Assembly (NCBI GenBank): GCA_036939355.1
Contig: JALLAP010000022.1
Coordinates: 1-64,000 of the forward strand
Origin: Thalassiosira profunda
Taxonomy: Eukaryota > Bacillariophyta > Thalassiosirophyceae > Thalassiosirales > Thalassiosiraceae
Length of the DNA: 64,000 bases
Reading direction: 5' to 3'
Part shown: positions 10,302-19,362 of the stretch, one piece after another
Layout: each line of letters begins with the position of its first letter
Numbering within the stretch: position 1 is the stretch's first letter
The notes under the pieces: generated by a model
Database searches by the model: none
The model's input: only the letters and a program-made list of their open reading frames with translations
What the model was told of the DNA's origin: nothing
Program-made: the position numbers and the translations under genes

Positions 10302-12032
10302 TCACGACTGATGCTCGTGCACCGGCTCCTGCATCTCCGGACCGATCACGGGCCCCGTCTTTTCGTTGATGTAGCTCAGACACGTCGACCCCAGCATGCA
10401 CTCGGGCATCTCGCTGTCGGCGTGGGCCTCGATCGTGAAGCCCACCTCCATCTGCATCGCCTTGAATTTGGGGATGATGGAGACGAAGCCTTTTTTCGCG
10501 ACGAAGGCCCAGTAGTGCACGTTCGCCGTCATCTCCAGATAGCGGACGTCGCCGTGGGACCCGCTGTACGCCCGTCCACTCTCCGTGATCAACACGGGCT
10601 TGCCGTTGTAGCTCTTCAGCAGGCCGAAGTTGTGCTTGTCGATGTCCCGCACGAGCGCCATGCACTTGAACCGCGCCCGGACGTCGGCGTTGCGTTCGCA
10701 CTGGTTGCACCACCGCGCGAACAGCATCGTGGCGGGGGTCATTGGAATCCGGCCCGCCATTTCGTCGAGGAATCGTTGCGAGGGGCGGAGGTAGTAGACG
10801 CACTCCCCGCCGGGCCCGTCGTCCCTTTGCTTGAAGACGTTGGGCGGCTCGTAGGGGAGCATGAAGTGGACGACGAGGACGTCGGGGACCTTGGTCCCCT
10901 CGAACTCGGGATGGTGGGGGATCCCTTCCTTGTTTGTTGCGTCGTCCGCACCTGCGTCCGACTTGGCACTTTCGTCTCCCCCGGCCTCTTCTGTTGTTGC
11001 TTTTTCTTTTGCCTCTGCATTTTCCCCAGTCTCGGCCTCCTTTGCCTCGCCACTCCTCGCCGCCTCCTTCACATCCGCCATCGATGGCAGCGGCAAAATT
11101 CTCGTGGCGCCCCCCACTGTCCTCTTCCCACTTCGATAATACCGCACGCAATACACCTCGTACAAACTCGGCAAGCTCGCCTCCTTCTTCCCATTCTTGG
11201 GATAGTTTGGCCCCCGTCGCACTTTGAACTCGGTCCCATCTACATGCGTCCAGGATGGATGCTCCTTCGGGGCCGACGCCTCGGTCCCCGCGTGCAGCGG
11301 CAACGTACAGTCCGCGGCAAACTGCATGCGCTGGGGCCCAAAATATGCCAGAGGATCGAACGGGCCGTCGGGTTGTTTTGGGGGGGAGTTGTCGTCCTTG
11401 TCGCGGTCTCCTGCATCCCCGGAATTGTCATCTCCCCCGCCACCGGGATCGTTGTTGGGCGGCTCCTTTTCGGGACTGTCCTTGTTGCCCTTCTTGAACA
11501 AGCCACTCATTCTGCCCTTCTTCTTCTCGTTGTTGCCATCCCCCGCCGAGGCTTCCGCGTCGCCTATTGCAACGTCCGCAATCCCCCCGGGCTGCATGAT
11601 GTCCGACACAGAGCTATCCCCATGCTTCACCAAATAATCCACGCTGCCCACCGAATATATGCAATCGCCCCTCTTGGTCGGAGAGGGGTGGCCGTCCATG
11701 ATGTTGACCTGCATCGATTCCGACTCGTCGTCGGGCGATATTTTGAGGTGCACCGACCTGCCAGAGGACGCCGCGGTTTCGGCGGTGCCCTCCCCGCTGC
11801 TACCGCTGCCCGATCGGTCCGAACGGCCGGTTTTGGAGAGGCGGGCGAGGAACGAGGCCCCCCTCCGCGGCTTGCTGTCCGGTGGTGAGGGCGAGTCGGC
11901 GGTGTCGTGGGAGGTGTCCGAAGTCGGCGCCTCCGGGGCCGCCTTGGCCGCCGACGCGCGCCGCGATTTGGCGGACGACGAGAGGAGGGGCGCCCCCATG
12001 GATTCTATGAGGCTGGGCGGCGGAAGGGGCAT
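10302..12032 (-). CDS. EDR2_C (DUF1336) domain protein
   Basis: 576 aa from the first ATG at 12032; the frame is open a further 10 codons to a GTG. The N-terminal ~230 residues are low-complexity, rich in Ser, Asp and Gly, with basic patches (KSRRASAAK, KKKGRMSGLFKKGNK). The C-terminal ~330 residues match the plant ENHANCED DISEASE RESISTANCE 2 C-terminal domain. It begins at FKVRRGPNYPKNGKK, has VVHFMLPYEPPNVF and FARWCNQCERNADVRARFKC in the middle, and HYWAFVAKKGF near the end. Plant EDR2 also has PH and START lipid-binding domains, which are absent here. A membrane- or lipid-associated role is likely from the family; the ligand is unknown. It shares a 390-bp divergent promoter with VPS28. 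Confidence 0.82.
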   Translation of the reverse strand: MPLPPPSLIESMGAPLLSSSAKSRRASAAKAAPEAPTSDTSHDTADSPSPPDSKPRRGASFLARLSKTGRSDRSGSGSSGEGTAETAASSGRSVHLKISPDDESESMQVNIMDGHPSPTKRGDCIYSVGSVDYLVKHGDSSVSDIMQPGGIADVAIGDAEASAGDGNNEKKKGRMSGLFKKGNKDSPEKEPPNNDPGGGGDDNSGDAGDRDKDDNSPPKQPDGPFDPLAYFGPQRMQFAADCTLPLHAGTEASAPKEHPSWTHVDGTEFKVRRGPNYPKNGKKEASLPSLYEVYCVRYYRSGKRTVGGATRILPLPSMADVKEAARSGEAKEAETGENAEAKEKATTEEAGGDESAKSDAGADDATNKEGIPHHPEFEGTKVPDVLVVHFMLPYEPPNVFKQRDDGPGGECVYYLRPSQRFLDEMAGRIPMTPATMLFARWCNQCERNADVRARFKCMALVRDIDKHNFGLLKSYNGKPVLITESGRAYSGSHGDVRYLEMTANVHYWAFVAKKGFVSIIPKFKAMQMEVGFTIEAHADSEMPECMLGSTCLSYINEKTGPVIGPEMQEPVHEHQS

Positions 12033-12092
12033 GATGCAACGGTGAATCTCCAGCGCGCCCACTTCAGCCGCCGCAGGACGACCAGAATTTTA

Positions 12093-12128
12093 GCGGTTAT
12101 CTATTTTACGTAAGTACGTTACGTACAT
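12093..12128 (+). promoter_or_regulatory. TTACGTAAGTACGT element in divergent promoter (copy 1)
   Basis: This ~35-bp stretch recurs almost base for base, inverted, at 33413-33447. The shared core is TTATCTA, then TTTACGTAAGTACGT and ACGTACA, with two short indels between copies. Both copies sit in divergent intergenic regions, here between the EDR2_C gene (minus) and VPS28 (plus). The core contains TACGTA palindromes that could bind bZIP-type factors. A regulatory role is inferred from repetition and position only. The rest of the 390-bp gap (12033-12422) has no gene; an AATATAAA-like TATA box lies at ~12402-12412, just before VPS28. Confidence 0.45.
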
Positions 12129-12422
12129 AAGCTCCTCCTACTGCACAAACAATCAAACAACATGGCGCTCTGGTAGGCGCTGCCGCTTCTCCCAACCGGA
12201 CGGCCCGATCGCCGCATCAGCTTGTTCACGCCCTCCCCTTATCTCAGGCGTCGACGGCCGACCGAAATCGCGGCAGCAAACGGCCTCAAAATCGCTGAGA
12301 GCCACCCACCGTCGTGCACCCACCAATCGGCGCGATCTTCCTCTCGCCACAACAGGCGCTTTGTGCGCCCTACTGCTCCCGGCTATCCGTCTGCCATCCT
12401 TCATAATATAAACGCGCACATC

Positions 12423-13094
12423 ATGTGGAACAGCGCCTCGTCGAAACGGCCCCTGGCGGCCCTCGACCCGTCCCTCCCCGAAGTCGACCTCTACACCTCC
12501 TCCAAAGAGCGCAAGGCGTACGATAACATGGGAGACCTGTATACGATCATCACCGCCACGGAGCACCTCGAAAGAGCCTACGCCGGGGGCGCGGTGCCTC
12601 ATGCCGAATACAGCGCCGAGTGCAACAAGCTCCTGAGCCAGTTCAAGATCGTCGAACGGGCGGCGCTGGGGAAGAACATGACCACGGAGGACTTCATGAA
12701 AGTGTACCAGATGGACTGCCCCCGCGCCGCGCACCGATTGCTGATCGACGGCCGGCCGGAGATGCTCAAGCAGGAACGCCCCGACTCGCACAACGTCGCG
12801 GTGACGGTGGCCGAGACGGTGCAGCACTTTATCACGGCCATGGACGCGGTGAAGTTGGACCAGCGGGCGGTGGACGAATTGCAACCGCTGCTGAGCGACC
12901 TGATGAACGCGCTGGTGCAATTGCCCGACACGCCGAACGACTTCGGGCCGAACCACCGGGTGCAGAAGTGGCTGCAGAAATTGAATGCGATGCGGGCGGT
13001 GGACACGATCGACGAGGACGACGGACGACAGCTGTACCACGATTTGGACTCGGCGTATTCGGAGTTCACGCGGTATTTGCGGGCGAAGACGTGA
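12423..13094 (+). CDS. VPS28: ESCRT-I subunit VPS28
   Basis: Component of ESCRT-I, which sorts ubiquitinated cargo at endosomes. The 223-aa length equals the usual ~220. The N-terminal core-binding domain reads KAYDNMGDLYTIITATEHLERAY (~34-56), then CNKLLSQFK. The C-terminal four-helix domain that contacts ESCRT-II follows (~125-220: VAETVQHFITAMDAVKLDQ, LLSDLMNALVQLP, YSEFTRYL). I chose the ATG at 12423 because homology begins there, although the frame stays open upstream to 12222. The stop lies 95 bp from the stop of the convergent WASHC2-like gene. Confidence 0.97.
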   Translation: MWNSASSKRPLAALDPSLPEVDLYTSSKERKAYDNMGDLYTIITATEHLERAYAGGAVPHAEYSAECNKLLSQFKIVERAALGKNMTTEDFMKVYQMDCPRAAHRLLIDGRPEMLKQERPDSHNVAVTVAETVQHFITAMDAVKLDQRAVDELQPLLSDLMNALVQLPDTPNDFGPNHRVQKWLQKLNAMRAVDTIDEDDGRQLYHDLDSAYSEFTRYLRAKT

Positions 13095-13189
13095 GGCGTG
13101 GACGAATTAGTTGCGAGGACTACTTCTAGCAAATACGTATGGACCTGCAAAGTTATCAGACACAGGAAGCACTTGCAAAGGGCACTCTA

Positions 13190-14041
13190 TCACCCCTTGC
13201 CCGCACCATCGTCTTCTGCATCATCGCCCAACAGGTCCTCCATGAACTCTCGACTCCCTACATAGAACGGCAGCGGTCTCTGGTTGAATCCATCGGCGTC
13301 TGCGGCAGGATAATGGTAGCAGTGCTCCCCAATCACGTCCTCCTCGGCATTTTCGAGTTGCCGATTCGACCCAACGCTACTTCCATTTCTTCCATCCTCT
13401 TTCCCACTGCCTGCGTCGTTTGCTTTGCCCTCCCCTCCGTTGGATTTGGGAGGGCGTCGCGGGTCGTAAAAAAGATGGAGGGCCTGCATCCCGTCGGCGA
13501 TGGCCGAGCGCTCTTCCTCCTCGAGCCGAGCAATGTCGGCACTGCTATCGTCTCCATCGCCGCTCAGATCCTCCGTTTGATTTGCATGTTCCTCTCTTCT
13601 CTCTCCATTGCCATCGGCATCTCCCTCCTCGTCGTCGCTCTCGTCATCGCCCACCACCTGCTCCATACATATCTCCTCGCTTCTTCGCATGAATTCCGCC
13701 TGGCATCGCGCCACCTCCACCCCTGTCGCATTCACCGCATTTTGCAACGCCCGCACTTCCTTCGCCGCTTGATGCGTCCGGGCCACGACGTGGGAGGAGA
13801 ACTCGCGAAGGAGCGACGCCAGGAGGGCGTCGGATGATAGGTCCCACGCCCGCTGCTCCGACTTTTCCTCGTGGGAGTCTTGGGCGCGAATGGCCTGGGA
13901 TTGGAGCTGCTGCAACATTGGTTGGTAGGGATGGGCGGAGCCTGGTGCGATGATTGGCGATGTGTCTGGGGACGGTGCATCGGCAGCCGAGGACGGTGCA
14001 TCCTCGGCCGCGGCCCCGCGGTTCGGTGCCGCGTCCGTCAT
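13190..14041 (-). CDS. WASH-complex subunit 2 (FAM21) head domain, tail-less
   Basis: Subunit of the WASH complex, which drives Arp2/3 actin branching on endosomes with retromer. This intronless 283-aa protein resembles the FAM21 N-terminal head: RAWDLSSDALLASLLREFS (~66-84), VVARTHQAAKEVRALQN, a paired-helix stretch up to EEICMEQVV, a helix ending in GMQALHLFYD, and the closing motif RPLPFYVGSREFMEDLL (~255-272). Known FAM21 proteins then continue for about 1000 disordered residues carrying LFa repeats that bind retromer and capping protein. Here the frame stops 11 residues after the head, 95 bp before the convergent VPS28 stop, which leaves no room for a tail. The acidic insert (~150-190) is also unusual. 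Confidence 0.78.
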   Translation of the reverse strand: MTDAAPNRGAAAEDAPSSAADAPSPDTSPIIAPGSAHPYQPMLQQLQSQAIRAQDSHEEKSEQRAWDLSSDALLASLLREFSSHVVARTHQAAKEVRALQNAVNATGVEVARCQAEFMRRSEEICMEQVVGDDESDDEEGDADGNGERREEHANQTEDLSGDGDDSSADIARLEEEERSAIADGMQALHLFYDPRRPPKSNGGEGKANDAGSGKEDGRNGSSVGSNRQLENAEEDVIGEHCYHYPAADADGFNQRPLPFYVGSREFMEDLLGDDAEDDGAGKG

Positions 14042-14237
14042 GCCCTTGGAGTTCGTTCTGTTGGGCTCGGCGCCGAGGGGATGAGGAGCGGCAAGAGCGA
14101 GCTAAGCGCTTGAGGTCACGGAGAAGTGCCAAAAGTCACGTTATTTAGACTTCAAGGGGATCTCTTAGAGAGTTGGTCACGTACCGTCACGCTTCACAGC
14201 TCTCAGAAGAATTCTCGGCCGCCTTACTTGCCCCACC

Positions 14238-15224
14238 ATGGCTCACCCATCCCGCCGCCGGCCTCGCCCACCCCCCTCAACCGCCGGGAGGGCCGCCGTC
14301 GCGCTGTCCTGGCCGCTGCTCGCCGCGCTCGGCGTCCAATCCGCACATTTGGATGTGCACATCCCGCTTCCGCAGGGGTGCCTCAAATACGAGGCCCTCC
14401 GCGCCAACCGCCTCCTGCGCCAGGCGAGCGGCCGGGTCCGCAAGGGAGCGGCGCCGCATCCGACGGAGGGGGTGGACCTTTTTTCGGATCATACGGCCCA
14501 CGTGACGCTGTACCTGGCCGAATTCGATATGGAAGAGGTGAACGCGCCAGAGCAAGAGAATGGAGCGAACTCAGAGGGAGCGGAGACAGCAAATGCATTG
14601 AATCAGACCAAGGTGGACGCCTTCCTCGGCGCCATCTCCTCCGTCGACTTTCACCAAATCCTGAACGGGTGGAAATGCCCCCTCTCCTTCGCCCCGGACG
14701 CGACAACCTCCAACTATTACACAGTCAACGGCGGCTATACCATGCTGCCCGTACAAAACACGCCGTGCCTCCAATCCCTCTCCACCGCCTTGCTGCACAA
14801 ACTGCAATCCTTTTTGAAACAACCCATCGTGGTGCCCGACTGGGTGGCCTCCCTCCCGGAACCGCAGCGGAGCGCGGCCATTTATCGCAGTCGGATGTAC
14901 GGCTCACCGAATGTGTTGGAGGGATTTGCACCGCACGTGACGGTGGGGTACGATCCGATTGGAGAAAATTCCACAACCTTTGATCGAGAGTGGAGGGAGG
15001 AGGCCCTGGGGCGGTGGAACGAGGAATACAAAGCGGTGCGGGAGACGTGCGTGGACGAGGTGCGGGGGGTGGCGGTGGGACGGACGGGGAGGGGCGGGAC
15101 GGTGCTCGCGGGGACGCGGCTGGGGTATTGGGAGTTGAAGGGTGGATCGGAGGAGGAAGGTGGGAGTGCTATGGAAAGCTTGGAGACGGAAGAGAAGAGT
15201 GGGATTTGGGAAGCCATTGCATGA
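14238..15224 (+). CDS. Secreted 2H phosphoesterase-like protein
   Basis: Intronless 328-aa protein. A basic N-terminus followed by a hydrophobic segment (residues ~20-36, AAVALSWPLLAALGVQSAH) suggests a signal peptide or anchor. Two His-x-Thr-hydrophobic motifs, HVTLYL at ~91-96 and HVTVGY at ~234-239, are the hallmark of the 2H superfamily (2',5' RNA ligase-like and cyclic phosphodiesterases). Conserved Cys residues between them (WKCPLSF, NTPCLQSL) suit an oxidising compartment. Secretion is unusual for the family. The substrate is unknown: RNA ends, cyclic nucleotides or another cyclic phosphate are all possible. Confidence 0.68.
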   Translation: MAHPSRRRPRPPPSTAGRAAVALSWPLLAALGVQSAHLDVHIPLPQGCLKYEALRANRLLRQASGRVRKGAAPHPTEGVDLFSDHTAHVTLYLAEFDMEEVNAPEQENGANSEGAETANALNQTKVDAFLGAISSVDFHQILNGWKCPLSFAPDATTSNYYTVNGGYTMLPVQNTPCLQSLSTALLHKLQSFLKQPIVVPDWVASLPEPQRSAAIYRSRMYGSPNVLEGFAPHVTVGYDPIGENSTTFDREWREEALGRWNEEYKAVRETCVDEVRGVAVGRTGRGGTVLAGTRLGYWELKGGSEEEGGSAMESLETEEKSGIWEAIA

Positions 15225-15637
15225 GTGCTTATCCGGCACCAGTCCAAATTGCAACTCGAGCACATCCACCAGAAGAGTCTTGTACATATCGCGAAAATAA
15301 TATTGTATTGTATTTTCTTGAGAGCAGGGGAGCATCCTTCTGCCTTGTTTGGTTCCAGGAGCAACCTGGAGAGTCGTCTTTGCTTGTGGAGGTTCCGGCT
15401 GTTGGCTCTCTCAGAGTGCGCAGCAAAGTCTCACTTGAAGAGGACTGCGAACATTTCGGTTGCGAACTTTCTTGCACCACGCACTGTCGCAACAGAATTT
15501 CCACCACCCATTTTTCCACCGCGGAGCGGCGCGTCACCACGTTGCTTCATCTTCCTCCTCTTCTCCGTTGGACCGCAAACAACAGCGGGCATATTTTTCA
15601 ACCTCCTCCCCTTGAACACACACCCCCACCCTTCACC
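15225..15637. other. Intergenic, upstream of B12D-like gene
   Basis: A 413-bp gap with an AATTGCAA octamer at 15248-15255 and an AT-richer block near 15295-15320 that may be the 3' end of the 2H gene. No coding frame is supported. Confidence 0.4.
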
Positions 15638-16403
15638 ATGAACGCCCTGTCCCGCACCGCCATGAAGGTCCTTCCGAGGTGAGGCTCCGAAGCAACCGTT
15701 GGCGTTGGGTTGGGATTTGCAACCCTGGGAGAGAAAACGGTCATTGGCCATTTGGCGTTGGGGCAAAAGAGGATCGAGGTGGACCGTGAACCAGCCTCGT
15801 TGAAGAACAACCGTCGATGCACGCCTCTCTGCTGGTTGGATCGAATTGCAACGGGCGGCGGGGAGAAGGCGAAGGAATTGACTTGTTGAGCGGCTCGGGC
15901 GAGAGGTCCACCGATCGGAGACTGCGCGGTGCAGGAGGAGACATTCTTTGTCGGATTTGTTGCAGGAGGGGATATTGTCGGATTTGGAGGAGACTTGCAA
16001 CATTTCATCGGCCAACAACCTCTCACTCAGAGATGCCCCTCTCTTTCGTCACTCTCATTTCACAGGGCCAGGCCGGCCATGGCCACCCGCACCATGGCCG
16101 TCGAGTCCCGGATGCACCTGCACAAGGACATTCCCACGAACATGCATGAGCTCCGCAACAACAGTGAGTGCCCGTCCACCATCTCCGCTGCGTTGTCTCT
16201 CGTTGTCATCGCAGAAATCTCATGTTGCATACCCTCTCTTTGTTCCAGTCTGGCTCTCCGACCCGGGCGCCTACCCCGTCATCGGCGTGCTCACCTTCGC
16301 CTGCGGGATGGCCGGGGCGTTCATCACCTACTGCTGCGCCAAAAACCCCGACGTGCGGATCTCGTTCGGGCGCCGCCAGCAGCTGGTCCGCGATTGGGAG
16401 TAA
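15638..16403 (+). CDS. B12D/MLRQ-like small mitochondrial inner-membrane protein
   Basis: A 97-aa protein from three exons: 15638-15678, 16066-16163 and 16249-16403. The first intron (387 nt) is the longest in the window. Residues 1-25 form a basic Arg/Ala presequence (MNALSRTAMKVLPR then ARPAMATRTMAVESR). The C-terminal part reads WLSDPGAYPVIGVLTFACGM, with one transmembrane helix, followed by a short tail with KNPDVRISFGRRQQL. The aromatic 'W-x-x-D/P-YP' entry, single helix and 'NPDVR' exit are those of the B12D/NDUFA4 (MLRQ) family, associated with complex I or IV. Splicing is supported by clean GT-AG sites and the continuous family pattern across both junctions. Confidence 0.8.
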
Positions 16404-16639
16404 AGCACTCCTGCTGAGCCACGAAAGTGGTCAAAGCTAGAGGGTTGGGCTGCTGTGGCTATTTGGCATCGGACGCAGCCCCCTGGCGCGTTGGATTTTC
16501 CGTTTCGGTTGGTGTTCGCGGAGGTGCATGCTACCATTGTCGGCAATTCTGGTGATTTGTTCCATTTGCTGATATGATGCTGTAAGATAGAGAGGAAGGT
16601 GTTATTTTACTCGGAGAACGGCGAATGCTGTCAAAGCAA

Positions 16640-17815
16640 TCATTCTACTGTCCCTTTGACGAATTGCAGTCGCCCTTCGTCAATGTCGATCGTCATGGCG
16701 TTCCCATCTAAAAAGGCCAGCCCCAAGACGATCAGGTTTCCTTTGAACTTGGTCCACGGCGTGTCTTTCCCAAGGGGCGTTGTTATTGGCTTGGTGGCCG
16801 TCAGCTCTACCTCCTTTCCCGACGCAGTTTCGAAGGCAACGTTCACAGTGCCCCACAGGCTCTTTTCCCTGTTCTTCCTCGCTTGCAGATTGCGTCCCTC
16901 AAACAGCTCCTCGGACACCGCCATTCCAGAGAGACCGGTGTCGAAGATTATTAGCGCCGGTGTCTTTTCATCCAATCGCAGCGGCAGACCATTGACGACA
17001 AACTTGGACGCCTTGGCTGCGTAGTGGACTACCGGCGCTTTGTACCGGCGGTTCAAATCCCGAACGAGTGGGATGTATTCTTCGTCGTGTATCATGGGTT
17101 CTCTAGCAAGCACCAGCTGTGGCGTTTGCCGAAGGTCGACGCAAAAGCTGCTGTATCCCGTTTGTCCCAAGAACGATGGCCGGATCCATTTGTCGGTATC
17201 CTTTATGAGGCCGAAGAAGACCCCTCCCGGACCATCCAGCAGCTCCGGCCCGAATACCCCAAACGTCAAATCCTGCGGGGGTATATCGTCTGTGAAGGCA
17301 AACCCGGCCTTTCTCCACACGACGGGCCCTTGATTGTTGTCGAACCCTTCGATCGTAGTGGACAAGCCACTATCCCTCGTGAGTTCGGGACGATAGCATC
17401 CCCATTTGTACTTGTAAGACCAAGTCGAACACGTCGCCGGCGCCGTGAGAAACGGACTTCCAGTGTCAACAATTGCACCGAAGCGTTCGCCGAAGAGCAA
17501 AAATTGCACGATGTATGCACTCAGCGCCGGGATATACTCAAGTGGCACGGCGATGGTGAGAGGTGCGTCCTCGGCAGCGGCAATCGAAGGAGGAGAAACT
17601 GCCAAAGCCACCGGGACTACCGATGCAGCCATCTTTTGCAACGCCGCCCTTCGATTTGGGGCCGCCGCATCCTCCATCAATTCTGCCGCATCATCGCATC
17701 GAGCAACATGCAATGCGCGCGTGCCCAAGCCTGCCGTTTGGGGTGTGTACATTGGTGCGAAACCATCAATCGGCAGGAGCAGAAGGCTCGAAACGATCAG
17801 ACGGCGGCAGCGCAT
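16640..17815 (-). CDS. Plastid-targeted pepsin-like aspartyl protease
   Basis: Intronless 391-aa protein. The N-terminus is a short signal peptide (RLIVSSLLLLPIDG) ending at GFAPMYTP, a Phe-containing ASAFAP-like plastid signal. An Arg pair with an alanine-rich stretch follows (NRRAALQKMAASVVPVALAV, ~53-72), which may be a thylakoid-type second signal. The mature part has both A1-family active-site triads: IVDTGSP (~115-121) and FDTGLSGM (~297-304). Hydrophobic-hydrophobic-Gly motifs near the end (LIVLGLAFL) fit the family. This resembles CND41/nepenthesin-type plastid aspartyl proteases. A lumenal location is inferred, not shown. Confidence 0.82.
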   Translation of the reverse strand: MRCRRLIVSSLLLLPIDGFAPMYTPQTAGLGTRALHVARCDDAAELMEDAAAPNRRAALQKMAASVVPVALAVSPPSIAAAEDAPLTIAVPLEYIPALSAYIVQFLLFGERFGAIVDTGSPFLTAPATCSTWSYKYKWGCYRPELTRDSGLSTTIEGFDNNQGPVVWRKAGFAFTDDIPPQDLTFGVFGPELLDGPGGVFFGLIKDTDKWIRPSFLGQTGYSSFCVDLRQTPQLVLAREPMIHDEEYIPLVRDLNRRYKAPVVHYAAKASKFVVNGLPLRLDEKTPALIIFDTGLSGMAVSEELFEGRNLQARKNREKSLWGTVNVAFETASGKEVELTATKPITTPLGKDTPWTKFKGNLIVLGLAFLDGNAMTIDIDEGRLQFVKGTVE

Positions 17816-18176
17816 CGTGCGGTGGGATTATACCCTCTGGAGGATACCGGCGGGCCGCTGCGATTCGTTTGTCTATCTGACCACTCGCTGCTCCATCCTC
17901 CACACCACAGCCTCCGCGGAAAGCGGCGCCGGCATGCAAACGGCCGGCAGGGCGAATGTCGGAGGCGCGTGGCGTTGCTCTGAGATGCGGATGATGTGCG
18001 GCGATGTGCGATGTGCGTCAGAGTTAAGTCCAGCGCGAGCCACCCTCATCTAGATAGTGAAGCATTGCAAAAATCGAGTCGCACGCGAGGAGAAGGAGAG
18101 GAGAGACGGACGACGAACGACGAAAGCAAAGGCAAAGAAGCGGACGAGAGGAACACATCGCTCCCACAAAAGCACC
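17816..18176. other. Divergent promoter region, two plastid-protein genes
   Basis: 361 bp between the start codons of the aspartyl protease (minus) and the methyltransferase (plus), both predicted plastid proteins. Overlapping frames here have no start or composition to support a gene. Shared regulation is possible from the head-to-head layout. Confidence 0.4.
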
Positions 18177-19193
18177 ATGGCGCCGACAACACTTCAAACC
18201 GTCGCCTTGCTGGTGCCATACCTGGCGTCTGGGGCGTCCGCCTTCAACGCTTTGCCGGCGCCGGCCCGACGCTCACATCATGTGATCATCCATCAACATC
18301 GACCGCATTCCGCATTGGCGTCCGCCGCCGTTGCCTCCTCGCCCGCATCATCGACGACGTCATCCACCGAGAAGCGAACCGCCCCCTCCGTGGTCGCCAA
18401 CAAGTTCGATAACTACGCGCCAACCTTCGAGGAGCACCTCGTGAAGAACCTCATGTATTGCGCCCCACAAAAAATCGCGAGGGCGGCATCCGATCGCATC
18501 ACATCGCAACGAGGTGGCCAAATGTATGCATCGGCCCTCGACGCCGGGTGCGGCACCGGCCTGGCCGGCCCATTGCTGCGCGAGCTGGTCTCCGGACCCC
18601 TCGTGGGCGTCGACCTCTCCCCAAAGATGGCAGAGCTGGCCGCCGAGCTAGTGATTGACGACGGGCCCGATCCAATAGTGGAAAATCGCATGAGGAGGTG
18701 TGCCGAAACCGCGAGGACGGCCCTGGGGTCGGAGGCGCCCGGGCGATTGTACGAGGGGATGTTCACGGCCGATTTGCTCCACCTGGACGAAGCCCAAAGC
18801 GTGGACGGGTATGGACACGTCGTGCGGACGATGCCAAGCGCACCGTTTGAGCTGATTGTATCGGCGGACGTGCTCTGCTACTTTGGCGCGATGGACGAGG
18901 TATTCCGCGTCTTTGCGGAGCGACTGGCAACGGGAGGGGATCTCATCTTTACGACCGAAACGATGAACGCGGGCGATTACAATTGGGTCGAATGTTCCAC
19001 GGGACGGTACGCGCACAATCCAGAGTACGTGGCGAGGATGGCAACGGAGGCCGGATTGGCAACCGTGTCTCAGGTGGCGTTCACGCCGCGGATGGAAAGC
19101 GGAGAGAAGGTGCTTGGCACTCTGCACACGTTAACGAAGCCGAGCGCAATCGACGCATCTGGGGCAAGCAGACTGGAGGTTCCCCCGCTCTGA
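18177..19193 (+). CDS. Plastid-targeted SAM-dependent methyltransferase
   Basis: 338 aa from the ATG at 18177, in good Kozak context (CACCATGG); the frame is open upstream to 18057 without another plausible start. A signal peptide (LQTVALLVPYLASGASAF) with an ASAF cleavage site leads into a basic, Pro/Ala/His-rich transit region, as expected for a four-membrane plastid. The enzyme domain starts at ~80 (NKFDNYAPTFEEHLVKNL) and has SAM motif I ALDAGCGTGLAGPLLREL (~121-138), the acidic loop VGVDLSPKMAELA, a motif IV region LIVSADVLCYFG, and a late LIFTTETM. It is most like TPR-linked and ubiE-type class I methyltransferases. The substrate is unknown. Confidence 0.83.
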   Translation: MAPTTLQTVALLVPYLASGASAFNALPAPARRSHHVIIHQHRPHSALASAAVASSPASSTTSSTEKRTAPSVVANKFDNYAPTFEEHLVKNLMYCAPQKIARAASDRITSQRGGQMYASALDAGCGTGLAGPLLRELVSGPLVGVDLSPKMAELAAELVIDDGPDPIVENRMRRCAETARTALGSEAPGRLYEGMFTADLLHLDEAQSVDGYGHVVRTMPSAPFELIVSADVLCYFGAMDEVFRVFAERLATGGDLIFTTETMNAGDYNWVECSTGRYAHNPEYVARMATEAGLATVSQVAFTPRMESGEKVLGTLHTLTKPSAIDASGASRLEVPPL

Positions 19194-19362
19194 GACTTGC
19201 GTTAAGTGCGATCTCTTCGCGTTCTCTTTCATGCACTATCTTATCTACTACGCGCAGCGGCTCGAACGATGCTTGACCCTTTATATCCCTTGTGCTGCGC
19301 GCAGGTGCCACTTCCCCGGGCACCAACGTAATATAATACAAACAATCCCAACCAAAAGAGAC

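Noticed and set aside
10311..11888. 525-aa plus-strand frame opposite the EDR2_C gene
   Set aside because: No domain and shadow-like composition; the minus-strand frame carries the recognised domain.
17047..17062. GGTTCAAATCCCGAAC-type string resembling a tRNA T-arm
   Set aside because: It lies inside the aspartyl protease coding frame, and no matching acceptor stem or anticodon arm is present upstream.
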